Below, one piece after another: positions 36,974 to 46,052 of a stretch of DNA of 64,000 nt. The translations under genes and the position numbers were made by a program. Each line of letters begins with the position of its first letter. The first letter of the stretch is position 1. The notes beneath the pieces are model-generated. The model did not search any database, was not told the origin of the DNA, and saw only the letters and a program-made list of their open reading frames with translations. Source of the DNA: Ureibacillus endophyticus (GTDB taxonomy: Bacteria; Bacillota; Bacilli; Bacillales_A; Planococcaceae); assembly GCF_003628435.1 (NCBI RefSeq), contig NZ_RBZN01000001.1, forward strand, positions 93,912 to 157,911, in the 5' to 3' direction.

Positions 36974-38062
36974 ATGGCTCAATTAGATGATACGTTAAAA
37001 ATGTTAAAAGAATTAACAGATGCAAATGGTATTCCAGGGAATGAACGAGCACCAAGACAAGTCATGAAAAAATATATCGAACCATTGGCAGACGAAATTG
37101 AATACGATAACCTCGGTAGCTTGATTGCCAAAAAAATTGGTGATCCAAATGGTCCGAAGATTATGATTGCAGGACACCTTGATGAAGTTGGATTTATGGT
37201 TTCACAAATTGATGAAAAAGGATTTATTAAGTTTCAAACAGTTGGGGGATGGTGGAGTCACGTGATGCTATCCCAACGCGTTACGATTACAACGCGTAAA
37301 GGTGAAGAAATTATTGGGGTTATCGGCTCAAAACCTCCTCACATTTTACCTGCGGAAGCTCGTAAAAAAGTTGTTGATATGAAGGAATTATTCATTGATA
37401 TCGGAGCAACATCAAAAGAAGAAGCGCTAGAGTGGGGAATTCGCCCGGGGGATATGATTACTCCATATTTTGAATTTAATGTGATGAAAAATGAAAAAAT
37501 GTTATTAGCAAAAGCATGGGATAATCGTATTGGATGTGCCATTGCAATTGATGTATTCAAAGCATTAAAGGATAGCAATCATCCAAATATTGTTTATGGC
37601 GTAGGAAATGTTCAAGAAGAAGTTGGCTTACGTGGCGCCAAAACATCTACATTTAAAATTCAACCGGATATTGGTTTTGCGCTAGATGTAGGTGTTGCTG
37701 GAGATACTCCAGGGATTACTGCAAAAGAATCCACATCAAAACTTGGGGACGGGCCACAAATTATTATCTATGATGCATCAATGGTAGGTCATAAAGGACT
37801 TCGAGACTTTGTTGTAGATATCGCTGAAGAACATAATATCCCATATCAATTCGATTCTACACCAGGTGGAGGAACTGACGCTGGCTCAATCCATTTAACT
37901 GCAAATGGTGTTCCTGCAATGGCAATTGGAATCGCAACACGTTATATTCATTCTCATGCAGCGATTCTTCATCGAGATGACTACGAAAATACAGTAAAAT
38001 TAGTTGTAGAAGTTATTAAAAGATTAGATCGTGAGACAGTAAATAAAATTGTTTTTGATTAA
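36974..38062 (+). CDS. ysdC: M42-family metallo-aminopeptidase
   Basis: 362 residues, dinuclear-metal peptidase related to glutamyl/tetrahedral aminopeptidases. Metal and catalytic motifs: [11 protein letters not shown] (His, Asp), [10 protein letters not shown] (bridging Asp), [11 protein letters not shown] (catalytic Glu pair), TPGGGTDAG (Asp) and IHSHAAIL (His). GGGAGG before ATG. Probably intracellular peptide turnover; the B. subtilis homologue is YsdC. Confidence 0.93.
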   Translation: MAQLDDTLKMLKELTDANGIPGNERAPRQVMKKYIEPLADEIEYDNLGSLIAKKIGDPNGPKIMIAGHLDEVGFMVSQIDEKGFIKFQTVGGWWSHVMLSQRVTITTRKGEEIIGVIGSKPPHILPAEARKKVVDMKELFIDIGATSKEEALEWGIRPGDMITPYFEFNVMKNEKMLLAKAWDNRIGCAIAIDVFKALKDSNHPNIVYGVGNVQEEVGLRGAKTSTFKIQPDIGFALDVGVAGDTPGITAKESTSKLGDGPQIIIYDASMVGHKGLRDFVVDIAEEHNIPYQFDSTPGGGTDAGSIHLTANGVPAMAIGIATRYIHSHAAILHRDDYENTVKLVVEVIKRLDRETVNKIVFD

Positions 38063-38075
38063 TATTTAAAGTTTG

Positions 38076-38106
38076 AGGGGGAGAAAAAATTTTCTTCCCT
38101 TTTTTA
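38076..38106 (+). terminator. Terminator after ysdC
   Basis: AGGGGGAGAA / TTCTTCCCT stem across AAAATT, with a TTTTTT tail. Confidence 0.75.
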
Positions 38107-38268
38107 TGTCTAATTAAGTCTAACTTGCATATAAGTAATATTGGTGTATTAATGAAGATTTATTTTTAATCTTAAATGCGAATATTTATGAGTAAATTTC
38201 ATAATTTGCTCGATACTTAATGAATATTGTTTGTTTAGAGAAAGTTTTAAAAAATAATAAAAATGCAC

Positions 38269-38297
38269 TTGATTTAATAAATATACAAATGTATAAT
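38269..38297 (+). promoter_or_regulatory. Promoter of argF
   Basis: TTGATT (38269-38274), 17-bp spacer, TATAAT (38292-38297). An imperfect ARG-box-like dyad (TGTATAATGAATTCA) overlaps the -10, so AhrC/ArgR control is possible but the match is weak. Confidence 0.65.
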
Positions 38298-38332
38298 GAA
38301 TTCATCATCAACGAAATAAGGGGCGTTAGTTA

Positions 38333-39298
38333 ATGAAATTACTAGAAGAGGTTCAGTTAAAGCTAGTGTCAAGTTTGAAAGGAAAAGATCTACTGACACT
38401 ACTTGATTATACAAGTGAAGAAGTTCAAGACTTAATTAAATTAGCAACACAATTAAAAACAATTACAAAAGCCGGTAGATGCCCAAAATTACTAGAAGGT
38501 AAAACTTTAGGTATGATTTTCGAAAAAAATTCGACTCGTACACGTATTTCATTTGAAGTTGGAATGAATCAACTTGGTGGTAAAGCGATGTATATGCATT
38601 CCCGAGACATGCAAATTGGCCGTGGTGAACCGATTTCAGATACAGGTCACGTTTTATCAGGTTATTTAGATGCCATTATGATTCGTGCAAACTCTCATGA
38701 AATGGTGAAAGAATTAGCTGAACATGCTTCTATCCCTGTGATTAATGGTTTAACGGATATTTACCATCCTTGCCAAGCATTAGCTGACCTTGAAACAATT
38801 GCTGAAAATAAAGGCGATTTTAAAGGATTAAAAGTAGCTTACGTTGGTGACGGCAATAATGTTGCTCACTCATTAGTTGTAGCATCTGCTCATGTGGGAA
38901 TGGACATTGCAGTTGCAACTCCTGTCGGGTATGAACCAGATCCAGAAATCATTGCAAAAGCACAAGAGATTGCAAAAGCAAACGGAAGTATTGTAACAGT
39001 GACAACTGATCCAGTAGCGGCAGTGAAAAATGCGGATGTTGTTTATGCAGATGTATGGACTAGTATGGGTCAAGAAGAAGAGTCTGCTAAACGTCTTCAA
39101 GATTTCAAAGGATATCAAATTAACGATGCCTTAGTAGCACATGCAAAATCTGATTACATGTTCTTACACTGTTTACCAGCTCACCGTGAAGAAGAAGTAT
39201 CATCATCTGTTATCGATGGACCAAATTCTTATATCTTTGAGCAAGCTGAGAATAGACTACATGCTCAAAAAGCGGTACTTGTTTCTTTACTTGCTTAG
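38333..39298 (+). CDS. argF: Ornithine carbamoyltransferase
   Basis: Makes citrulline from ornithine and carbamoyl phosphate. 321 residues: [16 protein letters not shown], carbamoyl-phosphate motif [20 protein letters not shown], and the ornithine-binding [16 protein letters not shown] lies 10 nt before ATG. It stands alone, not in an argCJBD-carAB cluster, so an anabolic versus arginine-deiminase-type role cannot be decided. A diverged copy of its last 13 codons lies downstream. Confidence 0.95.
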   Translation: MKLLEEVQLKLVSSLKGKDLLTLLDYTSEEVQDLIKLATQLKTITKAGRCPKLLEGKTLGMIFEKNSTRTRISFEVGMNQLGGKAMYMHSRDMQIGRGEPISDTGHVLSGYLDAIMIRANSHEMVKELAEHASIPVINGLTDIYHPCQALADLETIAENKGDFKGLKVAYVGDGNNVAHSLVVASAHVGMDIAVATPVGYEPDPEIIAKAQEIAKANGSIVTVTTDPVAAVKNADVVYADVWTSMGQEEESAKRLQDFKGYQINDALVAHAKSDYMFLHCLPAHREEEVSSSVIDGPNSYIFEQAENRLHAQKAVLVSLLA

Positions 39299-39420
39299 TA
39301 AGAAATGAAGACTAGATGCTCTGCACCGAAAGCAGTTCTAGATTCATTACTTGCTTAGTAAGAAGAGAGAGCTAGACGCTAGACGCTCTGCACCGAAAGC
39401 GTAGCGGCAGGTGCAAGCAG
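39299..39420 (+). repeat. Tandem remnant of the argF 3' flank plus interspersed repeat
   Basis: ATTACTTGCTTAGTAAGAAG at 39338 repeats the argF end (TTACTTGCTTAGTAAGAA at 39287) with a period of about 51 bp, and GACTAGATGCTCTGCACCG recurs as GCTAGACGCTCTGCACCG. It ends in a CTGCACCGAAAGCGTAGCGG element related to 35079. The whole gap 39299-39708 holds these remnants, the argF tail, an open fragment and a terminator. Confidence 0.75.
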
Positions 39421-39428
39421 AAAATTGA

Positions 39429-39470
39429 CTTCATGCACAAAAAGCAGTATTAGTTTCGTTACTGGCTTAA
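39429..39470 (+). pseudogene. argF: Displaced 3' end of a second argF allele
   Basis: Thirteen codons plus stop encode [13 protein letters not shown], identical to the argF C-terminus (39257-39298), yet six of the 13 codons and the stop differ synonymously (e.g. CTT/TTA, TCT/TCG, GCG/GCA, TAG/TAA). An in-frame TGA precedes it. Conservation at the protein but not the DNA level shows that this is a real gene tail which diverged under selection, not a recent local duplication. Confidence 0.8.
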
Positions 39471-39616
39471 TTGAAGAGGGAAATTTTAATTTATTAATAA
39501 ATGCACAGGAATCTTCAGGGGAAGTGATTGTGTGTTTACCTTGGCAAAGTATGCAGGTCGTGTACTTTGACTCAAGACTCTATATAGATCATGAACGGGG
39601 GACTCGCTGGGATTGA
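39471..39616 (+). pseudogene. Open fragment, possible remnant of a gene tail
   Basis: A frame (IEEGNFNLLINAQESSGE..., ending DHERGTRWD-stop) stays open but has no start codon with a ribosome site. The sequence looks protein-like and somewhat like a C-terminal beta domain, but I cannot name it. It follows the displaced argF tail, so it may be part of the same replaced segment. Confidence 0.3.
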
Positions 39617-39663
39617 TCGACGCGATGACAATTTCAAGATGGAAAGACTCATCGCTACATAGG

Positions 39664-39698
39664 AAAAGCAACCTGGGAGACGCTAGGTTGCTTTTTAT
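39664..39698. terminator. Terminator between the argF remnant and carD
   Basis: AAAAGCAACCT / AGGTTGCTTTT 11-bp stem with a 10-nt loop. T runs on both sides suggest it ends both convergent transcripts. Confidence 0.8.
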
Positions 39699-39708
39699 TA
39701 TTGTTTTT

Positions 39709-40221
39709 TTAAGTTGTTTGTTTATCACTTATCTGTAATAGTTTTTCTACTCTATTTTCAATGGTTTTTGGAGTAGTTTTTAAAGAAATGGCTAAATCAG
39801 CAAATAAAACCTTTTGAATTTCTAATAATAATTTTCGATCATATTCTGGGAACTTTTTTCCTTCTTGCTCAAGCTCATATTTTTTTGTCATTAGTGTATT
39901 AATGAGTTTTGCAATTTCTTTGCGGTTTCCTTTTTTTATTATTGAGGAATAAATTTGAGTACGTTGATTGTTTTTTTCTATCCATTCAATGCCAGGCAGT
40001 GTAAATAATGTAAAGATTTCATCCGCTTGTTCCTTTGTCATTATTTCTAGCATGGAAATGGTTTTATTATCAATCGGGGCATTGATTTGTAAGTGGACAT
40101 TGTCGACAGGATGTAAGACATAATACGTTTTTGTAACACCTGAGAAGGTTTTTTCAGTTATATCATCAATCTGGCATAAACCATGTGAAGAATAAATAAT
40201 CGTATCACCAATCTTGAACAT
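39709..40221 (-). CDS. CarD/CdnL-family transcription regulator
   Basis: 170 residues. The N-terminal 60 residues (FKIGDTIIYSSHGLCQIDDI) form the RNA-polymerase-binding Tudor-like CarD domain; the rest is helical and charged. CarD proteins stabilise open promoter complexes. GGGAGG lies 7 nt before ATG. It is divergent from a MarR regulator, with a shared promoter region carrying two identical palindromes, which is unusual for a CarD protein and suggests inducible rather than constitutive expression. Confidence 0.88.
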   Translation of the reverse strand: MFKIGDTIIYSSHGLCQIDDITEKTFSGVTKTYYVLHPVDNVHLQINAPIDNKTISMLEIMTKEQADEIFTLFTLPGIEWIEKNNQRTQIYSSIIKKGNRKEIAKLINTLMTKKYELEQEGKKFPEYDRKLLLEIQKVLFADLAISLKTTPKTIENRVEKLLQISDKQTT

Positions 40222-40245
40222 TTATTTGCCTCCCAAATTGTATTT

Positions 40246-40260
40246 GTCAACTTAGTTGAC
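40246..40260. promoter_or_regulatory. MarR operator copy 1
   Basis: GTCAACTTAGTTGAC, a perfect palindrome, falling at the predicted transcription start of the minus-strand carD promoter. Confidence 0.75.
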
Positions 40261-40267
40261 TATTCTA

Positions 40268-40296
40268 ATAGTACCCTATATTCTTAAAAATGTCAA
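40268..40296 (-). promoter_or_regulatory. Promoter of carD
   Basis: On the minus strand: TTGACA (40296-40291), 17-bp spacer, TACTAT (40273-40268). The -35 lies inside operator copy 2. Confidence 0.7.
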
Positions 40297-40306
40297 CTTA
40301 GTTGAC
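40292..40306. promoter_or_regulatory. MarR operator copy 2
   Basis: Second identical GTCAACTTAGTTGAC, 46 bp from the first. Its two half-sites contain the back-to-back -35 elements of both divergent promoters. Confidence 0.75.
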
Positions 40307-40330
40307 GTATAATTCTGATTTTTGTATACT
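40302..40330 (+). promoter_or_regulatory. Promoter of marR
   Basis: TTGACG (40302-40307), 17-bp spacer, TATACT (40325-40330). The -35 overlaps operator copy 2. Confidence 0.7.
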
Positions 40331-40362
40331 TGATGACACATTTAAAACTTGGAGTGACAATG

Positions 40363-40788
40363 ATGAGTTTAGAATACGGTTCTTTAGATTTATTTGATCT
40401 AATTAGCGAAAGACATAATATGGTGCGTAAAGTCCTTGGGGAAAGATGGAGTGAAATGAGCGATGTTTCCATATCGAACTCAGAATGGTATATTATGGCG
40501 AAAATTTATAAAAATCAACCTACCATATCGTCTATTACAAAATCTGTCCAAATTACAAGACAAGCTACTCATAAATTTATTAAGAAGCTTGAAGAAAAAG
40601 GATTAGTCAATGTTTTGAATGCAAATAATAAACGAGATAAATGTATTGAATTAACAGAACTAGGGGAAAGATGTGTAGAAAAATATAATTCCATAAAAAA
40701 AGAATTAGAAGTGAAAATTTCTAATCATATTGGAGAAAAACAATTCGAAACACTTAAAGAATTATTAGGGAAAGAATGGGGAATGTAA
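40363..40788 (+). CDS. MarR-family transcriptional regulator
   Basis: 141 residues from ATG 40363, which is 5 nt after GGAGTGA; the adjacent ATG 40360 is too close to it. Winged helix in the middle (PTISSITKSVQITRQATHKFIKKLEEKGLV) followed by a wing (NKRDKCIELTELG). The two perfect palindromes on its own promoter and that of carD make it the likely repressor of both. No Cys suggesting redox sensing lies near the N-terminus; the ligand is unknown. Confidence 0.88.
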   Translation: MSLEYGSLDLFDLISERHNMVRKVLGERWSEMSDVSISNSEWYIMAKIYKNQPTISSITKSVQITRQATHKFIKKLEEKGLVNVLNANNKRDKCIELTELGERCVEKYNSIKKELEVKISNHIGEKQFETLKELLGKEWGM

Positions 40789-40793
40789 TATAT

Positions 40794-40820
40794 CTGGCAA
40801 TATGACAGACATATTGCCAG
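40794..40820. other. Hairpin between convergent marR and sspI
   Basis: Perfect 11-bp stem CTGGCAATATG / CATATTGCCAG with a 5-nt loop, but no T tract on either side. Possibly a weak bidirectional terminator. Confidence 0.5.
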
Positions 40821-40829
40821 TACAGAATT

Positions 40830-41039
40830 TTAGTTCATAAAAGTTTTTGATAGTTTTTCCGTAAAGGCTTGATGTTCTTCTTCAGAAGAAGCTTTCCACC
40901 ATGCCTCTAAAAATACGCCCAATCCTGGAAGTAAATGTTCATCTCCACGGGAAATTGCATCTTGCACAGTATCGCGAAATTCTGCTGCACTATCACCTTG
41001 GACATTTTGTTTTATTGCATCTCTAATTTGAAAGTTCAT
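40830..41039 (-). CDS. sspI: Small acid-soluble spore protein I
   Basis: 69 residues matching SspI (NFQIRDAIKQNV at the start, DAISRGDEHLLPGLGVFLEAWW in the centre). Minor spore core protein made in the forespore in B. subtilis, which marks the organism as a spore former. GAGGAGGAG precedes ATG. In B. subtilis sspI also lies near ysgA (rlmP) and pheST. Confidence 0.9.
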   Translation of the reverse strand: MNFQIRDAIKQNVQGDSAAEFRDTVQDAISRGDEHLLPGLGVFLEAWWKASSEEEHQAFTEKLSKTFMN

Positions 41040-41102
41040 ATAACAATCTCCTCCTCATTTAATAGTGTGCCTTAATAAAAGGAAACTATACATAGTAAAA
41101 CA

Positions 41103-41157
41103 TAGAAAAGCGGAGCGCGTTCGTACAGCTCCGAAAGCACCAGAAGTGAGATGCGCG
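41103..41157. repeat. Inverted, single copy of the 25-kb repeat family
   Basis: GAAAAGCGGAGCGCGTTCGT is the reverse complement of the repeat-unit start at 25121, followed by CAGCTCCGAAAGC. GC-rich in an AT-rich gap, with no gene. Confidence 0.7.
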
Positions 41158-41206
41158 GAAATTATTCCTAAAGAATACGCCCAATCCCAATTACAATAAA
41201 ACCAAA

Positions 41207-41231
41207 ATAAAAAGGAGGGAAAGTTCCCTCC
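41207..41231 (-). terminator. Terminator of nadBCA
   Basis: On the minus strand GGAGGGAA / TTCCCTCC with a very short loop, followed by TTTTTATTTT. Confidence 0.8.
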
Positions 41232-41242
41232 AAATTCAAACC

Positions 41243-42346
41243 TTAAGCTAATGTTAACATTCTATCTAATGATAAAATGGCTTCTTTAGTAACTTCCTTA
41301 TCAACTTGAATGACATTACCTTCTTCACCATTTTCAATAATTTCTAAAGCCCATAGAAGATGAGGTAAGTCGATTCGATTCATTGTTAAACACGGACACA
41401 TATTTTCATTTAATGAAATAATCTTCTTATCTGGATGTTCTGCAATGATTCGTTTAACTAAGTTCATCTCGGTACCAATTGCCCAACTTGATCCAGTAGG
41501 AGCAGCATTAATAGTATCTACAATAAATTTAGTAGAACCATTCATATCAGAAACTTCGACTACATCTCTACAACACTCAGGATGAACAATGATTGTCATT
41601 TCAGGATATTTTTCACGAACTTCACGCACGTTTTCTACCGTAAAACCTTGGTGTACAGAACAATGGCCCTTCCAAAGGACGACTTTAATATCTTCCACAT
41701 TTCCTTCAAATTCAAGCTTGCCGCTAATTGGGTTCCACACGGCCATTTGCTCTAATGGAATACCTAGTTCAAATGTTGTGTTTCTTCCTAAATGCTGATC
41801 TGGTAAGAAAAATAAACGTTCTTTTTGTGTAAATGCCCATTTTACCATTTTCTTAGCATTGGAAGAAGTTACACAAGCGCCACCGTTTCGACCTGTGAAT
41901 GCTTTAATTGCTGCAGTTGAATTGACATAGGTTAGTGGAATCAATGTGTCACCAAAAATTTGTTGTAGTTGAACCCATGCTTCTTCTGTCTGGTAAATGT
42001 CAGCCATATCCGCCATTGAACAACCTGCACGCATATCAGGTAAATACACCACTTGCTCATCTGTTGTTAACATATCTGCAGTTTCTGCCATAAAGTGAAC
42101 ACCGCAAAAAACGATATGCTCTGCTTTTTTGTTAGCTGCTGCAACTTGGGCTAATTGTAGGGAATCCCCAATACTGTCTGCAAATTGTACAACTTCATCT
42201 TTTTGATAATGATGACAAGGAATAAATAATTTTTCTCCTAATTTCTCTTTTATTTCACGAATACGATTTTCCATTTCGGCACGGTCCATTGTGCGATATT
42301 TTTCTGGTAACATTCCTTTATTGTTTAAAAGATTTGCAATTGCCAC
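41243..42346 (-). CDS. nadA: Quinolinate synthase
   Basis: 4Fe-4S enzyme that condenses iminoaspartate with dihydroxyacetone phosphate. 367 residues, the long Bacillus form. GTG start one base after the nadC stop, with AAGGGGG in the end of nadC. Motifs [39 protein letters not shown] and VHPECC; the C-terminal NMCPCL carries cluster cysteines. Last gene of nadB-nadC-nadA. Confidence 0.96.
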   Translation of the reverse strand: MAIANLLNNKGMLPEKYRTMDRAEMENRIREIKEKLGEKLFIPCHHYQKDEVVQFADSIGDSLQLAQVAAANKKAEHIVFCGVHFMAETADMLTTDEQVVYLPDMRAGCSMADMADIYQTEEAWVQLQQIFGDTLIPLTYVNSTAAIKAFTGRNGGACVTSSNAKKMVKWAFTQKERLFFLPDQHLGRNTTFELGIPLEQMAVWNPISGKLEFEGNVEDIKVVLWKGHCSVHQGFTVENVREVREKYPEMTIIVHPECCRDVVEVSDMNGSTKFIVDTINAAPTGSSWAIGTEMNLVKRIIAEHPDKKIISLNENMCPCLTMNRIDLPHLLWALEIIENGEEGNVIQVDKEVTKEAILSLDRMLTLA

Positions 42347-42347
42347 T

Positions 42348-43193
42348 TTACATTGCCCCCTTCAATTTAACTAATGCACTAATATCTAAGGCTTTAACGG
42401 AGTGGGTAAGTGCTCCTAAAGAAATCCATTCAATACCAGACTCTGCATAACTGCGTAAGTTCTCTAATGTAATACCACCAGATGCTTCCGTTGTAATATG
42501 GGATGGAACGAGAGGCAACCATTCAGCAATTTGTTCAGGGGAGCGATTATCAAACATAATAATATCTGCTCCGGCTTCAATGGCTTCTAATAGTTGTTCT
42601 TTCGTTTCAATTTCTACTTCTATTTTCACGGTATGTCCAATTTTTGCTTTGGCAGTTTTAACTGCATTTGTAATGCTACCAGCAAAGGAAATATGGTTAT
42701 CTTTTAACATTATGCAATCATATAGGCCACTGCGATGATTGAAAGCACCACCAGATCGAACTGCGTATTTATCAAGCATGCGAAGGCCAGGAATCGTTTT
42801 ACGTGTGTCACAAACTTTTGCGTTCGTTCCCTCTGTTAACAGAACAGCTTTTGCTGCATTCGTTGCTATTCCGCTCATTCTTTGGATTAAATTAAGTACG
42901 ACACGTTCACCAGTCAGTAAACTACGTAAGTTCCCTTCAATAATTGCTATTTCATCACCTTTATTTAATTTCTCTCCATCTTGTTTTAGAATGGTAGTTT
43001 TTAATGATGAATCTAGTAAAGTAAAACCAGTTTCTATAATTTCGGCTCCACAGAAAATACCTTCTTCTTTTGCATAAAATGTGAAGGATCCCTGTTCTGT
43101 AGGTGAGAATAATAATTCACTTGATAAATCTCCATCACCAATATCTTCGTTAAAAAACTGCTTTAACATCGATTGCAATTTGATTTTGTTCAT
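42348..43193 (-). CDS. nadC: Nicotinate-nucleotide pyrophosphorylase (carboxylating)
   Basis: Turns quinolinate and PRPP into nicotinate mononucleotide. 281 residues from ATG 43193, which lies 9 nt after GAAGG; ATG 43202 touches that site. Motifs [28 protein letters not shown] and [12 protein letters not shown]. It overlaps the end of nadB by 44 bp in another frame, implying translational coupling. Confidence 0.96.
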   Translation of the reverse strand: MNKIKLQSMLKQFFNEDIGDGDLSSELLFSPTEQGSFTFYAKEEGIFCGAEIIETGFTLLDSSLKTTILKQDGEKLNKGDEIAIIEGNLRSLLTGERVVLNLIQRMSGIATNAAKAVLLTEGTNAKVCDTRKTIPGLRMLDKYAVRSGGAFNHRSGLYDCIMLKDNHISFAGSITNAVKTAKAKIGHTVKIEVEIETKEQLLEAIEAGADIIMFDNRSPEQIAEWLPLVPSHITTEASGGITLENLRSYAESGIEWISLGALTHSVKALDISALVKLKGAM

Positions 43194-44736
43194 ATAGCTC
43201 ATCCTTCACATTTAATTTTCCATTTTTAAACACGACCCATTTATTCTGCCAATTGTCTTCTTTATTTGGATATTCTTTTCGAATATGGGCTCCACGGGAT
43301 TCATTTCGTGTTAAAGCAGCGTTCGCTACTAGAGATGCACTAATATGCATAAAGAGTCGTTCAATTTTTTCTCGGGATAAACTACTTAGATTAATTGAAA
43401 AATACTCTTCAAAAGATGGTAGTAGATTAATTAATCTATTTAAACCTTCACTATCTCGTAAAATACCTGCATGTGCTAACATTTCATTTTGAATTTTATG
43501 AGTTGGTAAAAGTTCTATATAGTTTGTAGTTTTCCTTGCTTGAAACTGTTGGAAATTTTTTTGCTTCTTTCCATATTTTAAAAGGTTTTCGGCCATTAAT
43601 TTTCCGAAAGTAATTCCTTCTAATAAGGAGTTGCTTGCTAATCGATTTGCACCATGAACACCAGTACATGCTACTTCACCAACTGCTAATAGTCTTGGAA
43701 TACTTGTATGTCCATAGCGATCTGCTACAACACCACCCATTAAAAAATGGCTACCTGGTGCAACAGGAATACGATTATCACTTATTGAAATTCCGTTTTC
43801 TTCACATAATTTTGTAATGGTCGGGAACTTTTTTGCAAAATCGCGAATTTGTGATATGTCGATGTATACTTCATTACCTTTTGCTCGTTCTTTATACGTT
43901 TCGTAAGCTGTAATATGTCTTGGTGCTAAATCACCTAACGGATGAACACCTTCCATAATTTTTCGACCATTCTCATTTACGAAATAACCTCCAGCACCGC
44001 GCACTGCTTCTGAAACAAGCCCCTTTGATTTGCCATCGATATAAAGTAGACTAGGGTGGAATTGAATAAATTCCATATCTGCTATTTTTGCACCTGCTAA
44101 AAAGGCTAGAGCTATTCCATCCCCATAACTATCTGAACAATTAGATGTACAAGAATAAATGGCCCCTGCACCGCCAGTAGCTAAAATGACATAAGATGCA
44201 AAATATACATTCTCACCGGATTCATTTTTCGTTTTAACTCCAATACATTCGCCAATAGTGTTTAATAATAGTTCATAGGCAAGTTCATACTCATGAATAC
44301 GAACGTTCTTTGGAAGTTTTTCAATTAAATGATCGACCAATGCTTTACCGGTTGCATCGCCACCTGAGTGAATAATTCGTGGTTTACTATGCGCACCTTC
44401 AAGACCTAATGAAATAGTGCCATCCTCTTTTCGATCAATAGAAAATTGGTCATGGATAAGATGTGTAATCGCATCTTGACCTTTTTCAACTAGAGCTTCA
44501 ACATTTTCATAGGAATGGTGGTGTTCACCAGCATCTAATGTATCTTGAATGTGCAAAGAAGCATTGTCATCCGTACTTGTAACAGCGGCAATACCACCTT
44601 GGGCTTTATAAGAACTACCATTTGTTATATTTGCCTTTGTGACGATATGAACGTCAAATTTTTGTGATAAGACACGAGCTGCTTGTAATGCGGCAATACC
44701 ACTTCCAATAATGACGATATCCGTATCGATTTTCAT
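43150..44736 (-). CDS. nadB: L-aspartate oxidase
   Basis: FAD enzyme giving iminoaspartate for NAD synthesis. 528 residues from ATG 44736 (MKIDTDIVIIGSGIAALQAA), preceded by GAAGGGGA. FAD motif GSGIAALQAAR, SSYKAQGGIAAV, GGAGAIYSCTSN, and the succinate-dehydrogenase-like HFLMGGVVADRYG. First gene of nadBCA; divergent from nifS as in B. subtilis. Confidence 0.95.
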   Translation of the reverse strand: MKIDTDIVIIGSGIAALQAARVLSQKFDVHIVTKANITNGSSYKAQGGIAAVTSTDDNASLHIQDTLDAGEHHHSYENVEALVEKGQDAITHLIHDQFSIDRKEDGTISLGLEGAHSKPRIIHSGGDATGKALVDHLIEKLPKNVRIHEYELAYELLLNTIGECIGVKTKNESGENVYFASYVILATGGAGAIYSCTSNCSDSYGDGIALAFLAGAKIADMEFIQFHPSLLYIDGKSKGLVSEAVRGAGGYFVNENGRKIMEGVHPLGDLAPRHITAYETYKERAKGNEVYIDISQIRDFAKKFPTITKLCEENGISISDNRIPVAPGSHFLMGGVVADRYGHTSIPRLLAVGEVACTGVHGANRLASNSLLEGITFGKLMAENLLKYGKKQKNFQQFQARKTTNYIELLPTHKIQNEMLAHAGILRDSEGLNRLINLLPSFEEYFSINLSSLSREKIERLFMHISASLVANAALTRNESRGAHIRKEYPNKEDNWQNKWVVFKNGKLNVKDELYEQNQIAIDVKAVF

Positions 44737-44751
44737 ATAGTCCCCTTCTTT

Positions 44752-44771
44752 ACAGTTGTCTTGACACCTAT
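44752..44771. promoter_or_regulatory. Probable NiaR (YrxA) operator in the nadB-nifS interval
   Basis: ACAGTTGTCTTGACACCTAT is an imperfect palindrome centred on TGTC-TT-GACA, with 7 of 9 arm positions matching. It lies just upstream of nadB, in the place where the nicotinate-responsive repressor acts in B. subtilis. The niaR gene itself, next to nifS in B. subtilis, is absent from this window. Confidence 0.55.
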
Positions 44772-44876
44772 ATTTACATAAAATGAAGTAGAAAACAAGC
44801 ATTGATTTTACTACTAAACTTATAAAAATTTTAGATTTAGCTAAAGATTATTGATTGAAAATGAGGGATAATCACA

Positions 44877-45980
44877 ATGATTTATTTAGATTACGCGGCA
44901 ACAAGTCCTATGACAGAAGCTGCAATAGATGCGTATAGTCAAATAGCGAAAGAAGTTTATGGAAATACATCCAGTTTGCATGATGCTGGAGGGAAAGCTC
45001 ATTTTTTGTTAGAGGAAGCGCGAGCAATTATAGCAAACAAAATGGGTGTTAATCGTGATGGAATTATTTTTACAGGAAGTGGAACTGAAGGTAACATTAT
45101 CGCTATTCTTTCCCTTGCTAGGGCAGGAAAGGGAAGACATGTTATCACTTCTGCTGCCGAACATACGAGTGTCCATGCAGCGATGAATACATTGGAACGG
45201 GAAGGGTTCGAAGTTACGAAACTTTCATTAACAAGTGATGGAGTAATCAATTTAGATGAACTAAAAGGCGCCATTCGGGAAGATACGGTGTTAATTTCCA
45301 TACAACATGTAAATTCTGAAATTGGATCGATTCAACCTGTAGAAGAAATTGCAAATATCGCTAGTGAACATGGAATTCCATATCATGTTGATTGTGTTCA
45401 ATCATTTTGCAAGCTAGATATCACACAGTTCTCACAAAAAGTGGATAGTATTACTGTATCAGCCCATAAAATTGGTGGACCAAAAGGGTGCGGTGCAATT
45501 TATTTGAATCCCCGTAGAAGAATCGTTCACGTTTTTCCAGGGGTAACCCATGAAAAAGGAATTCGTGGTGGTACGGTGGATACCCCTGCAATCGTTGCGA
45601 TGGCTACTGCTGTGGAACAGTATAAGTATCATCTAGAAAAGCATTGGCAATTACGAAAACGGTTGAAAGAAATCATTAGTGATTCTCCAATTGATTGGAT
45701 TGAATCGCAGGAAGAGAAGCAATTTCCTAGCATTTGTGGACTTTGCATTCCAGGGCTTGAAGGTCAATATGTCATGTTAAGTTTAAATGAAGAAAATATT
45801 TGTATTTCCACAGGAAGTGCATGTGATATTAATAGTGCATCAGGTACGAAAGCGATTATAGCAATGGGACATACATTATCGAAGGCACGACAATTTTTCC
45901 GTGTTTCCTTTGGGGAGGGCACAACTGAACAACATATTGAATTGTTATGCACTCAATTAAATCGACTAGCTACGATATAA
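44877..45980 (+). CDS. nifS: NifS-like cysteine desulfurase linked to NAD synthesis
   Basis: PLP enzyme that supplies sulfur, probably for the NadA 4Fe-4S cluster, given its divergent position to nadBCA. 367 residues: MIYLDYAATSPM, GSGTEGNI, PLP-lysine in SAHKIGGPKG, and the catalytic Cys loop STGSACDI. ATG after GAGGGAT. The usual neighbour niaR does not follow; an rRNA methyltransferase does. Confidence 0.93.
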   Translation: MIYLDYAATSPMTEAAIDAYSQIAKEVYGNTSSLHDAGGKAHFLLEEARAIIANKMGVNRDGIIFTGSGTEGNIIAILSLARAGKGRHVITSAAEHTSVHAAMNTLEREGFEVTKLSLTSDGVINLDELKGAIREDTVLISIQHVNSEIGSIQPVEEIANIASEHGIPYHVDCVQSFCKLDITQFSQKVDSITVSAHKIGGPKGCGAIYLNPRRRIVHVFPGVTHEKGIRGGTVDTPAIVAMATAVEQYKYHLEKHWQLRKRLKEIISDSPIDWIESQEEKQFPSICGLCIPGLEGQYVMLSLNEENICISTGSACDINSASGTKAIIAMGHTLSKARQFFRVSFGEGTTEQHIELLCTQLNRLATI

Positions 45981-46052
45981 ATTTTTACATGCTTCCACTT
46001 TTCATGTAAAATTAGGCAAGAATGAAGTGAAAAGGCGGTAAATAAAGTTCAT

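Noticed and set aside
38285-38302. ARG box at the argF promoter
   Set aside because: Only a partial match to the AhrC consensus, with the arms offset by one base; noted in the promoter entry but not called as an operator.
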